Assembly: GCA_946886325.1 (NCBI GenBank) | Contig: CAMPIK010000028.1 | Span: forward strand, 1 to 11,423 | Direction of reading: 5' to 3' | DNA: 11,423 bases | Source of the DNA: an uncultured Shinella sp. | GTDB taxonomy: Bacteria > Pseudomonadota > Alphaproteobacteria > Rhizobiales > Rhizobiaceae | Shown: piece after piece, positions 1 to 5,831 of the stretch | Numbering within the stretch: the stretch's first letter is position 1 | Layout: every line of letters starts with the position of its first letter | The notes under the pieces: generated by a model | Databases searched by the model: none | What the model saw: the letters and a program-made list of their open reading frames with translations, nothing else | What the model was told of the DNA's origin: nothing | Translations under genes and position numbers: made by a program

Positions 1-1
1 A

Positions 2-91
2 TGGCGGAGAGGAAGGGATTCGAACCCTCGATACCGTTTCCGGTATACTCCCTTAGCAGGGGAGCGCCTTCGACCACTCGGCCACCTCTCC
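2..91 (-). tRNA. tRNA-Ser(GCU)
   Basis: On the minus strand this folds as a complete class II tRNA of 90 nt. The 7-bp acceptor stem pairs GGAGAGG with CCTCTCC, followed by discriminator G and an encoded CCA (positions 4-2). The anticodon stem is CTCCC/GGGAG with loop CTGCTAA, so the anticodon is GCT (positions 57-55), which reads AGC and AGU serine codons. A long variable arm (TACCGGAAACGGTA hairpin), typical of tRNA-Ser, and a standard T-arm GGGTTCGAATCCC are present. The 3' end points out of the left edge, so any terminator lies outside the window. Confidence 0.97.
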
Positions 92-103
92 AACCATGTG
101 GCG

Positions 104-132
104 CTGATAGAGAAAAGCCGGACGCTAATCAA
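104..132 (-). promoter_or_regulatory. Probable promoter of tRNA-Ser
   Basis: Read on the minus strand, TTGATT (132-127) and TATCAG (109-104; CTATCA if shifted by one) are separated by 17 nt. This fits the alphaproteobacterial housekeeping pattern of CTTGAC and CTATAT. The predicted start would be about 5-8 nt before the 5' end of the tRNA at 91, a usual distance for a short tRNA leader. Inferred from motif and position only. Confidence 0.5.
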
Positions 133-248
133 CTGCTTTCAGCCGCAAGGCCGAATTTCCCAGGATTTTCTTCGCATTGCGCCGATGTCCGTTACGCTGT
201 CGGCGCGCGGCGAGCATTCCGCGCCTCGCTGATTTGGGCCTTGGGTCG

Positions 249-262
249 GGATGGCGCCATCC
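249..262. repeat. 14-bp perfect palindrome GGATGGCGCCATCC
   Basis: This is a perfect self-complementary 14-mer in the gap between tRNA-Ser and porin 1. A second GGCGCC follows at 263-268. The rest of 133-380 shows no gene or clear signal: it is GC-rich up to about 340 and then AT-richer. The palindrome could be an operator, but it lies about 370 nt before the porin start and may be chance in GC-rich DNA. Confidence 0.3.
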
Positions 263-380
263 GGCGCCGCGTTTCGCCGGAGCCCGCTCTGCGCGTAAAA
301 ACGCGGTCCCCGGTTCTGACGGAGGCCGCAATCCTCGTGCGAACGAGACTGTCATATCCACCTAAACATCTGAAAATATG

Positions 381-632
381 TCATTAAACCGTTACTTTGT
401 GACAGCGCGGCCGTCACAATCGGGCAAAACGTGTCCTTGCTGCAACGCTCGTGCGTCCCGCCTCGGACACATTTCAGTCACAATTCGCTTTGGCGGTTGC
501 CGCCTGCAAAGCCGTTCGTAAGTTCCGCTCGCCAGACCGGCGGATGGTCCGCTTCTGGCAGCCGGGGTCTGCGTGGATCGAAGAGGTCCGACGGAGAGGG
601 GCCCGGCAGAACAGTTCGAACGGAGATCAATA
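381..632 (+). promoter_or_regulatory. Porin 1 control region and long leader
   Basis: The region starts with TCATTAAACCG (381-391), then TGTGAC (398-403), a possible -10 CACAAT (415-420), and the box GTGTCCTTgctGCAAC (431-446), which recurs before the other two porins. A dyad TTGTGAC-N9-GTCACAA (397-419) overlaps the possible -10 and could bind a regulator. Downstream blocks AGTCA (476-480), ATTC (483-486), TTGG (490-493), TTGC (497-500) and GATGGTCCGCTTC (543-555) also occur in order before porin 3. If transcription starts near 425-435, the mRNA leader is about 200 nt. No good -35 hexamer is seen, so an activator may be needed. The homology of the blocks is seen in the sequence; the start site and regulation are inferred. 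Confidence 0.5.
431..446 (+). promoter_or_regulatory. Shared porin upstream box, copy 1
   Basis: GTGTCCTT-gct-GCAAC, beginning 202 nt before the porin 1 ATG. It matches the box before porin 3 at 13 of 16 positions with the same internal spacing. Function unknown. Confidence 0.5.
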
Positions 633-1694
633 ATGAACATCAAGAGCCTTCTTCTCGGCTCCGCTGCAGCACTCGCAGCCGTATCCGGCGCGCAGGCCGC
701 CGACGCCATCATCGCTGCCGAGCCGGAGCCCATGGAATACGTTCGCGTTTGCGACGCCTTCGGCACGGGCTATTTCTACATCCCCGGCACCGAAACCTGC
801 CTCAAGATCGGCGGCTATGTTCGCTTCGAAGTGCGTGGCGGCGACCTGCTCGGTCTCGACACCAACGGCGCGAATGGCGGCAACGGCGACGAGTGGGATA
901 CGCGTTCGCGCTTCTCGTTCCGCGTCTCGACCGCGTCGGACACCGAACTCGGTGCGCTGAAGACCTATGTCGAAACCCGCTTCAACTACCGTTCGTCGGT
1001 CGGCGACTTCGATCCGGCCATCGGCGCGCGCGAAGTCTCGCAGGGTTCGTCGAACTCGCTGAACTTCGCCTATATCGATCTCGCCGGCTTCCGCGTCGGC
1101 AAGACCGAATCGGCCTTCCTCACCTATTCCGGCTATATCGGCAACGTCATGATCGACGACCTGATCGCCGCCGGCCCGTATGACACCCACGTCATCCAGT
1201 ACAACTACGATTCGGGCGCCGGCTTCACCGGCATCGTGTCGCTCGAAGATTTCCCCGATTCGGGCAACGACTACGTTCCGAACGTCGTCGCCGGCCTCGG
1301 TTATGACGGCGGCATGTTCTCCGCCACCGTAACCGGCGCATTCGATTCGTCGGCAGAAGAAGGCGCCATCAAGGGCCGCATCGACGGCGACTTCGGTGGC
1401 TTCTCCGCCTTCGTGATGGCTGGCTGGTCCACCAACACGGCCGGCAACGACTATGCGACCTGGGGCGGCGACTGGGCTGTCTGGGGTGGCATTTCGGCTC
1501 CGCTCACCGAGACGATCAAGCTCAACACCCAGCTCGCTTACGACGACTCGAAGCAGTTCGCTGCCAACGTGAACGCCAACTTCACGGTCGTCCCGGGCTT
1601 CGTCATCACGCCGGAAATCGTCTATTATGACGACGGCGCGCCGGGCGAAGGCGATGCATGGGGCGGCATGGTCCGCTTCCAGCGCTCGTTCTGA
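633..1694 (+). CDS. ropA: Outer-membrane porin, RopA/Omp2 type (porin 1)
   Basis: Encodes a 353-residue outer-membrane beta-barrel porin of the alphaproteobacterial Porin_2 family (related to rhizobial RopA and Brucella Omp2b), which forms channels for small hydrophilic solutes. Residues 1-22 are a signal peptide ending AQA, with probable cleavage before A23. Near the mature N-terminus is the family signature with two cysteines, C40 and C56, inside VCDAFGTGYFYIPGTETC. The protein ends in RFQRSF; a terminal Phe is the usual C-terminal signal for barrel assembly. The start at 633 is set by the signal peptide and by GGAG at 622-625, 7 nt upstream; the frame stays open further upstream but without signal-peptide sense. 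Against porins 2 and 3 it has about 14 extra residues in a loop (120-141) and one more near the C-terminus. Tyrosine is TAT in 11 of 18 codons, unlike its neighbours. Own leader and terminator suggest a single-gene transcript. The paralogue number of this ropA is unknown. Confidence 0.95.
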   Translation: MNIKSLLLGSAAALAAVSGAQAADAIIAAEPEPMEYVRVCDAFGTGYFYIPGTETCLKIGGYVRFEVRGGDLLGLDTNGANGGNGDEWDTRSRFSFRVSTASDTELGALKTYVETRFNYRSSVGDFDPAIGAREVSQGSSNSLNFAYIDLAGFRVGKTESAFLTYSGYIGNVMIDDLIAAGPYDTHVIQYNYDSGAGFTGIVSLEDFPDSGNDYVPNVVAGLGYDGGMFSATVTGAFDSSAEEGAIKGRIDGDFGGFSAFVMAGWSTNTAGNDYATWGGDWAVWGGISAPLTETIKLNTQLAYDDSKQFAANVNANFTVVPGFVITPEIVYYDDGAPGEGDAWGGMVRFQRSF

Positions 1695-1744
1695 TCTGAT
1701 CGATCCGAACCAGAAGTCTGCTCGTACCTCCAGTCGACAGCAGG

Positions 1745-1770
1745 GAAGCCCGGCCATTGCGCCGGGCTTC
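1745..1770 (+). terminator. Terminator of porin 1
   Basis: A perfect 10-bp stem, GAAGCCCGGC (1745-1754) with GCCGGGCTTC (1761-1770), closes a 6-nt loop about 50 nt after the stop codon. The following tail TTGCGTTG is only moderately T-rich. The core resembles the porin 2 terminator. Confidence 0.75.
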
Positions 1771-1815
1771 TTGCGTTGCAGCGGGGGTTAGGGCGGCTTC
1801 GCATGAGTGCCTCTC

Positions 1816-1848
1816 AAAAGGGAGAAATTTTCCCAATAGTACCCTTTT
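1816..1848. repeat. Inverted repeat AAAAGGG / CCCTTTT
   Basis: AAAAGGG (1816-1822) and CCCTTTT (1842-1848) can pair across 19 nt. The right arm continues into a fifth T, so this could be a weak back-up terminator after porin 1. Low GC makes it a weak hairpin. Confidence 0.3.
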
Positions 1849-1849
1849 T

Positions 1850-1964
1850 GGTTCTTGAGGCGGCATTTTCAATGAGGCACAAGAGCATCTATAAGGCACA
1901 AAAAAGTAACCTGAAATTGATTTAGAGAATTATTTAAAATATTGAAATTAAAAGATTTTTACGA
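1850..1964. other. AT-rich spacer between porins 1 and 2, no gene seen
   Basis: No plausible coding sequence. AGGCACAA occurs twice as a direct repeat (1875-1882 and 1894-1901). From about 1902 to 1970 the DNA is strikingly AT-rich compared with the rest of the window. A weak hexamer pair TTGATT (1917-1922) and TATTGA (1940-1945), 17 nt apart, could be a promoter, but any AT-rich stretch offers such matches. The stretch ends at the conserved porin control region. Confidence 0.5.
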
Positions 1965-2207
1965 GAATAACCGCCACATATGTGACGAGAGTGCTACTTT
2001 TTAGTGTTGTTTCTGCAACAGGAAAAAATCGAAGCGATCGCCGCGCCGGGCGATGGGGCAGTTGATCGTTGCGGAGGGGGCGTCTGTCTGTAATTTCGGT
2101 CTCAGCAAGCCGGGGGCGTAAGTCGTGACGGCCTTGCATCAGTCGAGGGGACGCAGGCCAGACTGCCTTTTCGACAGACGAAACGAAACTTTGACTGGAG
2201 GTCAAAC
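1965..2207 (+). promoter_or_regulatory. Porin 2 control region and long leader
   Basis: Contains TAACCG (1968-1973), a 10-bp palindrome CACATATGTG (1975-1984) running into TGTGAC (1981-1986), TACTTTTTA (1995-2003) and the shared box GTGTTGTTtctGCAAC (2004-2019). TTGC (2069-2072) lies at the same offset from the box as in the other two leaders. TGAC-to-box spacing (21 nt) equals that before porin 3. The last 14 nt shared with porin 3, TTGACTGGAGGTCA (2191-2204), hold the ribosome-binding site. The remaining leader is diverged. Shared blocks are seen; promoter function is inferred. Confidence 0.5.
2004..2019 (+). promoter_or_regulatory. Shared porin upstream box, copy 2
   Basis: GTGTTGTT-tct-GCAAC, beginning 204 nt before the porin 2 ATG. 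It is the most diverged of the three copies but keeps the GTGT, TT and GCAAC positions. Confidence 0.45.
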
Positions 2208-3224
2208 ATGAACATCAAGAGCCTTCTTCTCGGCTCCGCTGCAGCGCTTGCAGCAGTATCCGGCGCCCAGGCTGCCGACGCGATCATCGCGGCAGAGCCT
2301 GAGCCCATGGAATACGTTCGCGTCTGCGACGCGTTCGGCACGGGCTACTTCTACATCCCGGGCACCGAGACCTGCCTCAAGATCGGCGGCTACGTCCGTT
2401 TCGACGTCAAGGGCGGCGAACTGCTCGGCGACAACCTGAACGGTGCAAACCGTCAGAAGGGCGACGAGTACGACACCGACTCGCGCTTCTCGTTCCAGGT
2501 ATCGACCGCTTCGGACACCGAACTCGGCGCCCTGAAGACCTACGTTGAAACCCGTTTCAACTACGACAACCTCGACGGTTCCAACACCTCGCTGAACTTT
2601 GCCTACATCGACCTGGCAGGCTTCCGCGTTGGTAAGACGGAAACCGCGTTCGTGACCTTCTCCGGTTACGCCGGCAACGTCATCAACGACGACCTGGTCT
2701 CCTACGGTCCGTTCGACACGCACGTCATCCAGTACAACTACGACTCCGGTTCGGGCTTCACGGGCGTCGTCTCGCTCGAAGACTTCCCGGATGCAGGCAA
2801 CGACTACGTTCCGAACGTCGTAGCCGGCGTTGGCTATGCTGGCGGCATGTTCTCGGCAACCCTCACCGGCGCGTTCGACGCTTCGGCTGAAGAAGGCGCG
2901 ATCAAGGCTCGCGTCGATGGTTCGTTCGGCGGCTTCTCGGTCTTCGCAATGGGCGGCTGGTCCACGAACACCGGCGGCAACGACTACGCAACCTGGGGCG
3001 GCGACTGGGCTGTCTGGGCTGGCGCGTCGGCTCCGATCACCGAAACCATCTCCCTCAACGGCCAGGTTTCCTACGACGACTTCAAGGCATTCGCCGGTGT
3101 TGTCAACGTAGAGTTCACGGTTGTTCCGGGCTTCACGATCACTCCGGAAGTCGCATACCTCGACACCGGTGCGAACGACGAAGGCGATTGGGGCGGCATG
3201 GTTCGCTTCCAGCGCTCCTTCTAA
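2191..3224 (+). repeat. Near-identical duplicated block, copy A
   Basis: The whole porin 2 coding sequence plus 14 nt of leader (from 2191) is repeated at 3705-4739. Within the 1017-nt coding region I found one difference (T3188 versus C4703). Identity stops right after the stop codon and shortly before the Shine-Dalgarno site. Confidence 0.95.
2208..3224 (+). CDS. ropA: Outer-membrane porin, RopA/Omp2 type (porin 2)
   Basis: A 338-residue Porin_2 family protein, predicted to form a general diffusion channel in the outer membrane. Signal peptide 1-22 (ending AQA) is identical to that of porin 1; C40 and C56 are conserved; the C-terminus is RFQRSF. The start is fixed by the signal peptide and by GGAGG at 2197-2201, 6 nt before ATG. 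The protein is identical to porin 3, and the genes differ only at the third base of codon 327 (GAT here at 3186-3188, GAC in porin 3). Tyrosine is TAC in 16 of 17 codons, consistent with strong expression and in contrast to porin 1. Compared with porin 1 the loop after residue 119 is shorter by 14 residues. A strong terminator follows 13 nt after the stop, so it is probably monocistronic. Confidence 0.95.
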   Translation: MNIKSLLLGSAAALAAVSGAQAADAIIAAEPEPMEYVRVCDAFGTGYFYIPGTETCLKIGGYVRFDVKGGELLGDNLNGANRQKGDEYDTDSRFSFQVSTASDTELGALKTYVETRFNYDNLDGSNTSLNFAYIDLAGFRVGKTETAFVTFSGYAGNVINDDLVSYGPFDTHVIQYNYDSGSGFTGVVSLEDFPDAGNDYVPNVVAGVGYAGGMFSATLTGAFDASAEEGAIKARVDGSFGGFSVFAMGGWSTNTGGNDYATWGGDWAVWAGASAPITETISLNGQVSYDDFKAFAGVVNVEFTVVPGFTITPEVAYLDTGANDEGDWGGMVRFQRSF

Positions 3225-3237
3225 GACCCGATACCAG

Positions 3238-3267
3238 GGAAGGCCCGGCCACCGCGCCGGGCCTTCC
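3238..3267 (+). terminator. Terminator of porin 2
   Basis: A perfect 12-bp GC-rich stem, GGAAGGCCCGGC (3238-3249) with GCCGGGCCTTCC (3256-3267), closes the 6-nt loop CACCGC and is followed by TTATATATA. It starts 13 nt after the stop codon. Confidence 0.85.
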
Positions 3268-3294
3268 TTATATATAGCGCTGCATGGATCGCTT

Positions 3295-3309
3295 GAGTCG
3301 CCCCGACTC
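3295..3309. repeat. Small perfect hairpin GAGTCG-ccc-CGACTC
   Basis: A 6-bp perfect stem with a 3-nt loop shortly after the porin 2 terminator. It has no T tract, and its role is unknown. No other clear signal was seen in 3310-3466. Confidence 0.35.
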
Positions 3310-3470
3310 GCACCGCACGCACAGGAATCGATCGCATCCGCGGGCCGATTGGCCGCTCGGTTGGCGGTCATGCTGCATTTTCCGACCCAAAACTGCAGGA
3401 TTCGCTGCCTCTGTCTCAGCCGGCGGGCGCAATCGGCATGCGTAAGTTCCCGCATCCAAAGGCATTTCAT

Positions 3471-3503
3471 TAACCGGGCGTAAACATTCTGACGCCTCGG
3501 TTA
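3471..3503. repeat. Stem-loop in the porin 3 promoter region
   Basis: TAACCG and GGCGT (3471-3481) pair with ACGCC (3492-3496) and CGGTTA (3498-3503); T3497 is bulged. It overlaps the TACAAT candidate -10, so as DNA it could be an operator. It lies just upstream of the likely transcript. Confidence 0.5.
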
Positions 3504-3510
3504 CAATTTT

Positions 3511-3526
3511 GTGTCCTTTGAGCAAC
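3511..3526 (+). promoter_or_regulatory. Shared porin upstream box, copy 3
   Basis: GTGTCCTT-tga-GCAAC, beginning 212 nt before the porin 3 ATG, directly after TACAATTTT. Its spacing is the same as in copies 1 and 2. Confidence 0.5.
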
Positions 3527-3704
3527 ATGGATGGGGGAAGGGCACACCAAAGTAAGTCAGCATTCAAATTGGTCATTGCACCCAAAGTCGCGTCTTGTAT
3601 TTTCAACTCCGGAAGCAGGGGCGGTTGATCGTCCGCTTCCTGAACTTGGGGATGGGGCAGGGAACGCTGTCCTTCAGCAAAATACCCAGACCCGTTTGAA
3701 ACTT

Positions 3705-4739
3705 TTGACTGGAGGTCAGAAAATGAACATCAAGAGCCTTCTTCTCGGCTCCGCTGCAGCGCTTGCAGCAGTATCCGGCGCCCAGGCTGCCGACGCGATC
3801 ATCGCGGCAGAGCCTGAGCCCATGGAATACGTTCGCGTCTGCGACGCGTTCGGCACGGGCTACTTCTACATCCCGGGCACCGAGACCTGCCTCAAGATCG
3901 GCGGCTACGTCCGTTTCGACGTCAAGGGCGGCGAACTGCTCGGCGACAACCTGAACGGTGCAAACCGTCAGAAGGGCGACGAGTACGACACCGACTCGCG
4001 CTTCTCGTTCCAGGTATCGACCGCTTCGGACACCGAACTCGGCGCCCTGAAGACCTACGTTGAAACCCGTTTCAACTACGACAACCTCGACGGTTCCAAC
4101 ACCTCGCTGAACTTTGCCTACATCGACCTGGCAGGCTTCCGCGTTGGTAAGACGGAAACCGCGTTCGTGACCTTCTCCGGTTACGCCGGCAACGTCATCA
4201 ACGACGACCTGGTCTCCTACGGTCCGTTCGACACGCACGTCATCCAGTACAACTACGACTCCGGTTCGGGCTTCACGGGCGTCGTCTCGCTCGAAGACTT
4301 CCCGGATGCAGGCAACGACTACGTTCCGAACGTCGTAGCCGGCGTTGGCTATGCTGGCGGCATGTTCTCGGCAACCCTCACCGGCGCGTTCGACGCTTCG
4401 GCTGAAGAAGGCGCGATCAAGGCTCGCGTCGATGGTTCGTTCGGCGGCTTCTCGGTCTTCGCAATGGGCGGCTGGTCCACGAACACCGGCGGCAACGACT
4501 ACGCAACCTGGGGCGGCGACTGGGCTGTCTGGGCTGGCGCGTCGGCTCCGATCACCGAAACCATCTCCCTCAACGGCCAGGTTTCCTACGACGACTTCAA
4601 GGCATTCGCCGGTGTTGTCAACGTAGAGTTCACGGTTGTTCCGGGCTTCACGATCACTCCGGAAGTCGCATACCTCGACACCGGTGCGAACGACGAAGGC
4701 GACTGGGGCGGCATGGTTCGCTTCCAGCGCTCCTTCTAA
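3705..4739 (+). repeat. Near-identical duplicated block, copy B
   Basis: Second copy of the block at 2191-3224, with a coding offset of 1515 nt and one base difference in the coding region. The final nucleotides of the two leaders differ (aac versus gaaa before ATG). Confidence 0.95.
3723..4739 (+). CDS. ropA: Outer-membrane porin, RopA/Omp2 type (porin 3)
   Basis: A 338-residue Porin_2 family outer-membrane channel protein whose amino-acid sequence is identical to porin 2: signal peptide 1-22, C40 and C56, C-terminal RFQRSF. The only coding difference is the silent C4703. The start at 3723 is set by the signal peptide and by GGAGG at 3711-3715, 7 nt upstream; the frame is open back to 3531, but that extension has no porin-like content. 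Because the product is the same as porin 2, the reason for keeping this copy is probably dosage or different control: its leader resembles that of porin 1 more than that of porin 2, and its terminator is of a different sequence. It is probably a single-gene transcript. Confidence 0.95.
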   Translation: MNIKSLLLGSAAALAAVSGAQAADAIIAAEPEPMEYVRVCDAFGTGYFYIPGTETCLKIGGYVRFDVKGGELLGDNLNGANRQKGDEYDTDSRFSFQVSTASDTELGALKTYVETRFNYDNLDGSNTSLNFAYIDLAGFRVGKTETAFVTFSGYAGNVINDDLVSYGPFDTHVIQYNYDSGSGFTGVVSLEDFPDAGNDYVPNVVAGVGYAGGMFSATLTGAFDASAEEGAIKARVDGSFGGFSVFAMGGWSTNTGGNDYATWGGDWAVWAGASAPITETISLNGQVSYDDFKAFAGVVNVEFTVVPGFTITPEVAYLDTGANDEGDWGGMVRFQRSF

Positions 4740-4767
4740 TCCGATCTGATCTTCAGTCAGTGACGAT

Positions 4768-4795
4768 GGCCCGGCTCGCAAGAGCCGGGCCTTTT
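4768..4795 (+). terminator. Terminator of porin 3
   Basis: A perfect 10-bp stem, GGCCCGGCTC (4768-4777) with GAGCCGGGCC (4782-4791), carries a GCAA tetraloop and is followed by TTTT (4792-4795). It is a classic intrinsic terminator, 28 nt after the stop codon, facing the convergent hydrolase gene. Confidence 0.9.
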
Positions 4796-4847
4796 CGTAT
4801 GTGCGACCCAGTGCATTTATGCCTCCGTGCCTGAAATGCACATGTGG

Positions 4848-5750
4848 CTAACCGGCATCCAGATCCCTGAGAAAGGCCGCAATCTCCGGGAAGACGTCGC
4901 GGTGGTGCAGCAACGGGGCGTGGCCCTGGCCGCTGGCCGTGACGGCGCGCATCCGCGGATGGCGCTTCTTCATCTCTTCGACCGTCTCGGCACTCAGCAA
5001 TTGCGAATTGGCGCCGCGGATCGCCAGAAGCGGCATCGCCGTCAGCCCGGCAAATTGCGGCCAGAGCGCCGGCACCGGCTGGTTGAAGTCGATCGCCTTC
5101 AACTGTTCGGCAAGGGCCGGATCGAAATCGGCCACGATCCGGCCGTCCCGCATCGCGTAGATCGCATCGGCCATGTCGCGCCAGTCCTGTTCGGAGAGCG
5201 CCGGAAAGGCCCGGCCGTGGATATCCCTCAGCAGCGCCGCCGCATCCTCCCAGCTCTTGGGCGTCACCTCGCGGGTGAGATAGGCCTTGATCTGCGCAAG
5301 GCCGGTGCTTTCGATCACAGGGCCGATGTCGTTCAGCACCACGGCCAGCAGCATCGATGGGCGGATCGCCGACAGCATATGCAGGAGCAGACCGCCGCGC
5401 GACGTGCCGACGAAGACCGCATGACCGATGCCGAGCGCTGTCGTCGCGGAGAGCACGTCGTCGCATTCGACCGACAGGCTGTAGTTTTCCGGTTTTGCAT
5501 CCCAGGCCGACCGGCCGCGGCCGCGATAGTCCAGTGTCACGACGCGGCGCGGTTCGGTCGGGTGGCGCGACAGCAGGAGCGCGAACTGGTGAAAGTCCCG
5601 CGAATTCCGGCTGAGGCCGGGCAGGCAGACGAGCGGCGGGCGCTCATGGCTGCGCAGGTCGCTCCGCCCGTAATCGCGCGCATAAAGCTGCAAGCCATCG
5701 GATGCGCTGATCTGGCGCTCTTCGAAACCGGTCGCATAGTCGGAAATCAT
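4848..5750 (-). CDS. Alpha/beta hydrolase fold protein
   Basis: A 300-residue cytoplasmic protein with no signal peptide. It shows the alpha/beta hydrolase layout: strand and oxyanion loop LPGLSRN (43-49), the LDYRGRGRS motif (73-81), nucleophile elbow GTSRG with S117 (115-119), the conserved LNDIGP (139-144), and a C-terminal histidine H277 in GQGHAPLL. The usual acid position after the penultimate strand, expected as RGxNSD, reads RGANSQ here, so residue 250 is Gln. D141 or E255 might act instead, or the protein may be a weak or non-classical hydrolase. The substrate cannot be told from the sequence. Start at 5750 is the first ATG with only a weak GGGTG Shine-Dalgarno. It is convergent with porin 3 and 81 nt downstream of the transglycosylase gene on the same strand, so it could be cotranscribed with it. 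Confidence 0.9.
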   Translation of the reverse strand: MISDYATGFEERQISASDGLQLYARDYGRSDLRSHERPPLVCLPGLSRNSRDFHQFALLLSRHPTEPRRVVTLDYRGRGRSAWDAKPENYSLSVECDDVLSATTALGIGHAVFVGTSRGGLLLHMLSAIRPSMLLAVVLNDIGPVIESTGLAQIKAYLTREVTPKSWEDAAALLRDIHGRAFPALSEQDWRDMADAIYAMRDGRIVADFDPALAEQLKAIDFNQPVPALWPQFAGLTAMPLLAIRGANSQLLSAETVEEMKKRHPRMRAVTASGQGHAPLLHHRDVFPEIAAFLRDLDAG

Positions 5751-5831
5751 TGTTCACCCGTCATTCTCGAAAGACCTGACAGGCAATCAAGCGCCTTTTG
5801 AACGCGGAGTCATCCAGAATCGCGATGCGCT

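Larger units (their letters stand above)
3467..3722 (+). promoter_or_regulatory. Porin 3 control region and long leader
   Basis: Begins with TCATTAACCG (3467-3476). A stem-loop follows: TAACCGGGCGT (3471-3481) pairs with ACGCC-T-CGGTTA (3492-3503), 11 bp with one bulged T and a 10-nt loop. TACAAT (3502-3507) is a good -10 candidate, then the shared box GTGTCCTTtgaGCAAC (3511-3526). Blocks AGTCA (3555-3559), ATTC (3562-3565), TTGG (3569-3572), TTGC (3576-3579) and GATCGTCCGCTTCCTG (3627-3642) match the porin 1 leader in order and almost in spacing. The leader ends in TTGACTGGAGGTCA (3705-3718), shared with porin 2. Likely mRNA leader about 210 nt; regulation is inferred. Confidence 0.5.

Noticed and set aside
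2..91. tRNA-Ser as an integration site for a mobile element
   Set aside because: The tRNA 3' end points out of the window. No integrase, no repeated tRNA 3' segment and no mobile-element gene is seen inside the window.
627..1757. Long open frame on the minus strand antisense to porin 1 (also 2202-3470 and 3603-4841 opposite porins 2 and 3)
   Set aside because: Mirror frames of GC-rich, codon-biased genes. They repeat Val/Arg/Glu-rich content without domain signatures and follow the porin frame exactly, so they are shadows.
2055..3632. GGGGCrGTTGATCGT shared by the porin 2 (2055-2069) and porin 3 (3618-3632) leaders
   Set aside because: 14 of 15 bases match, but the copies are at different offsets from the shared box (51 and 107 nt), unlike the collinear blocks, so chance or a local rearrangement is as likely.
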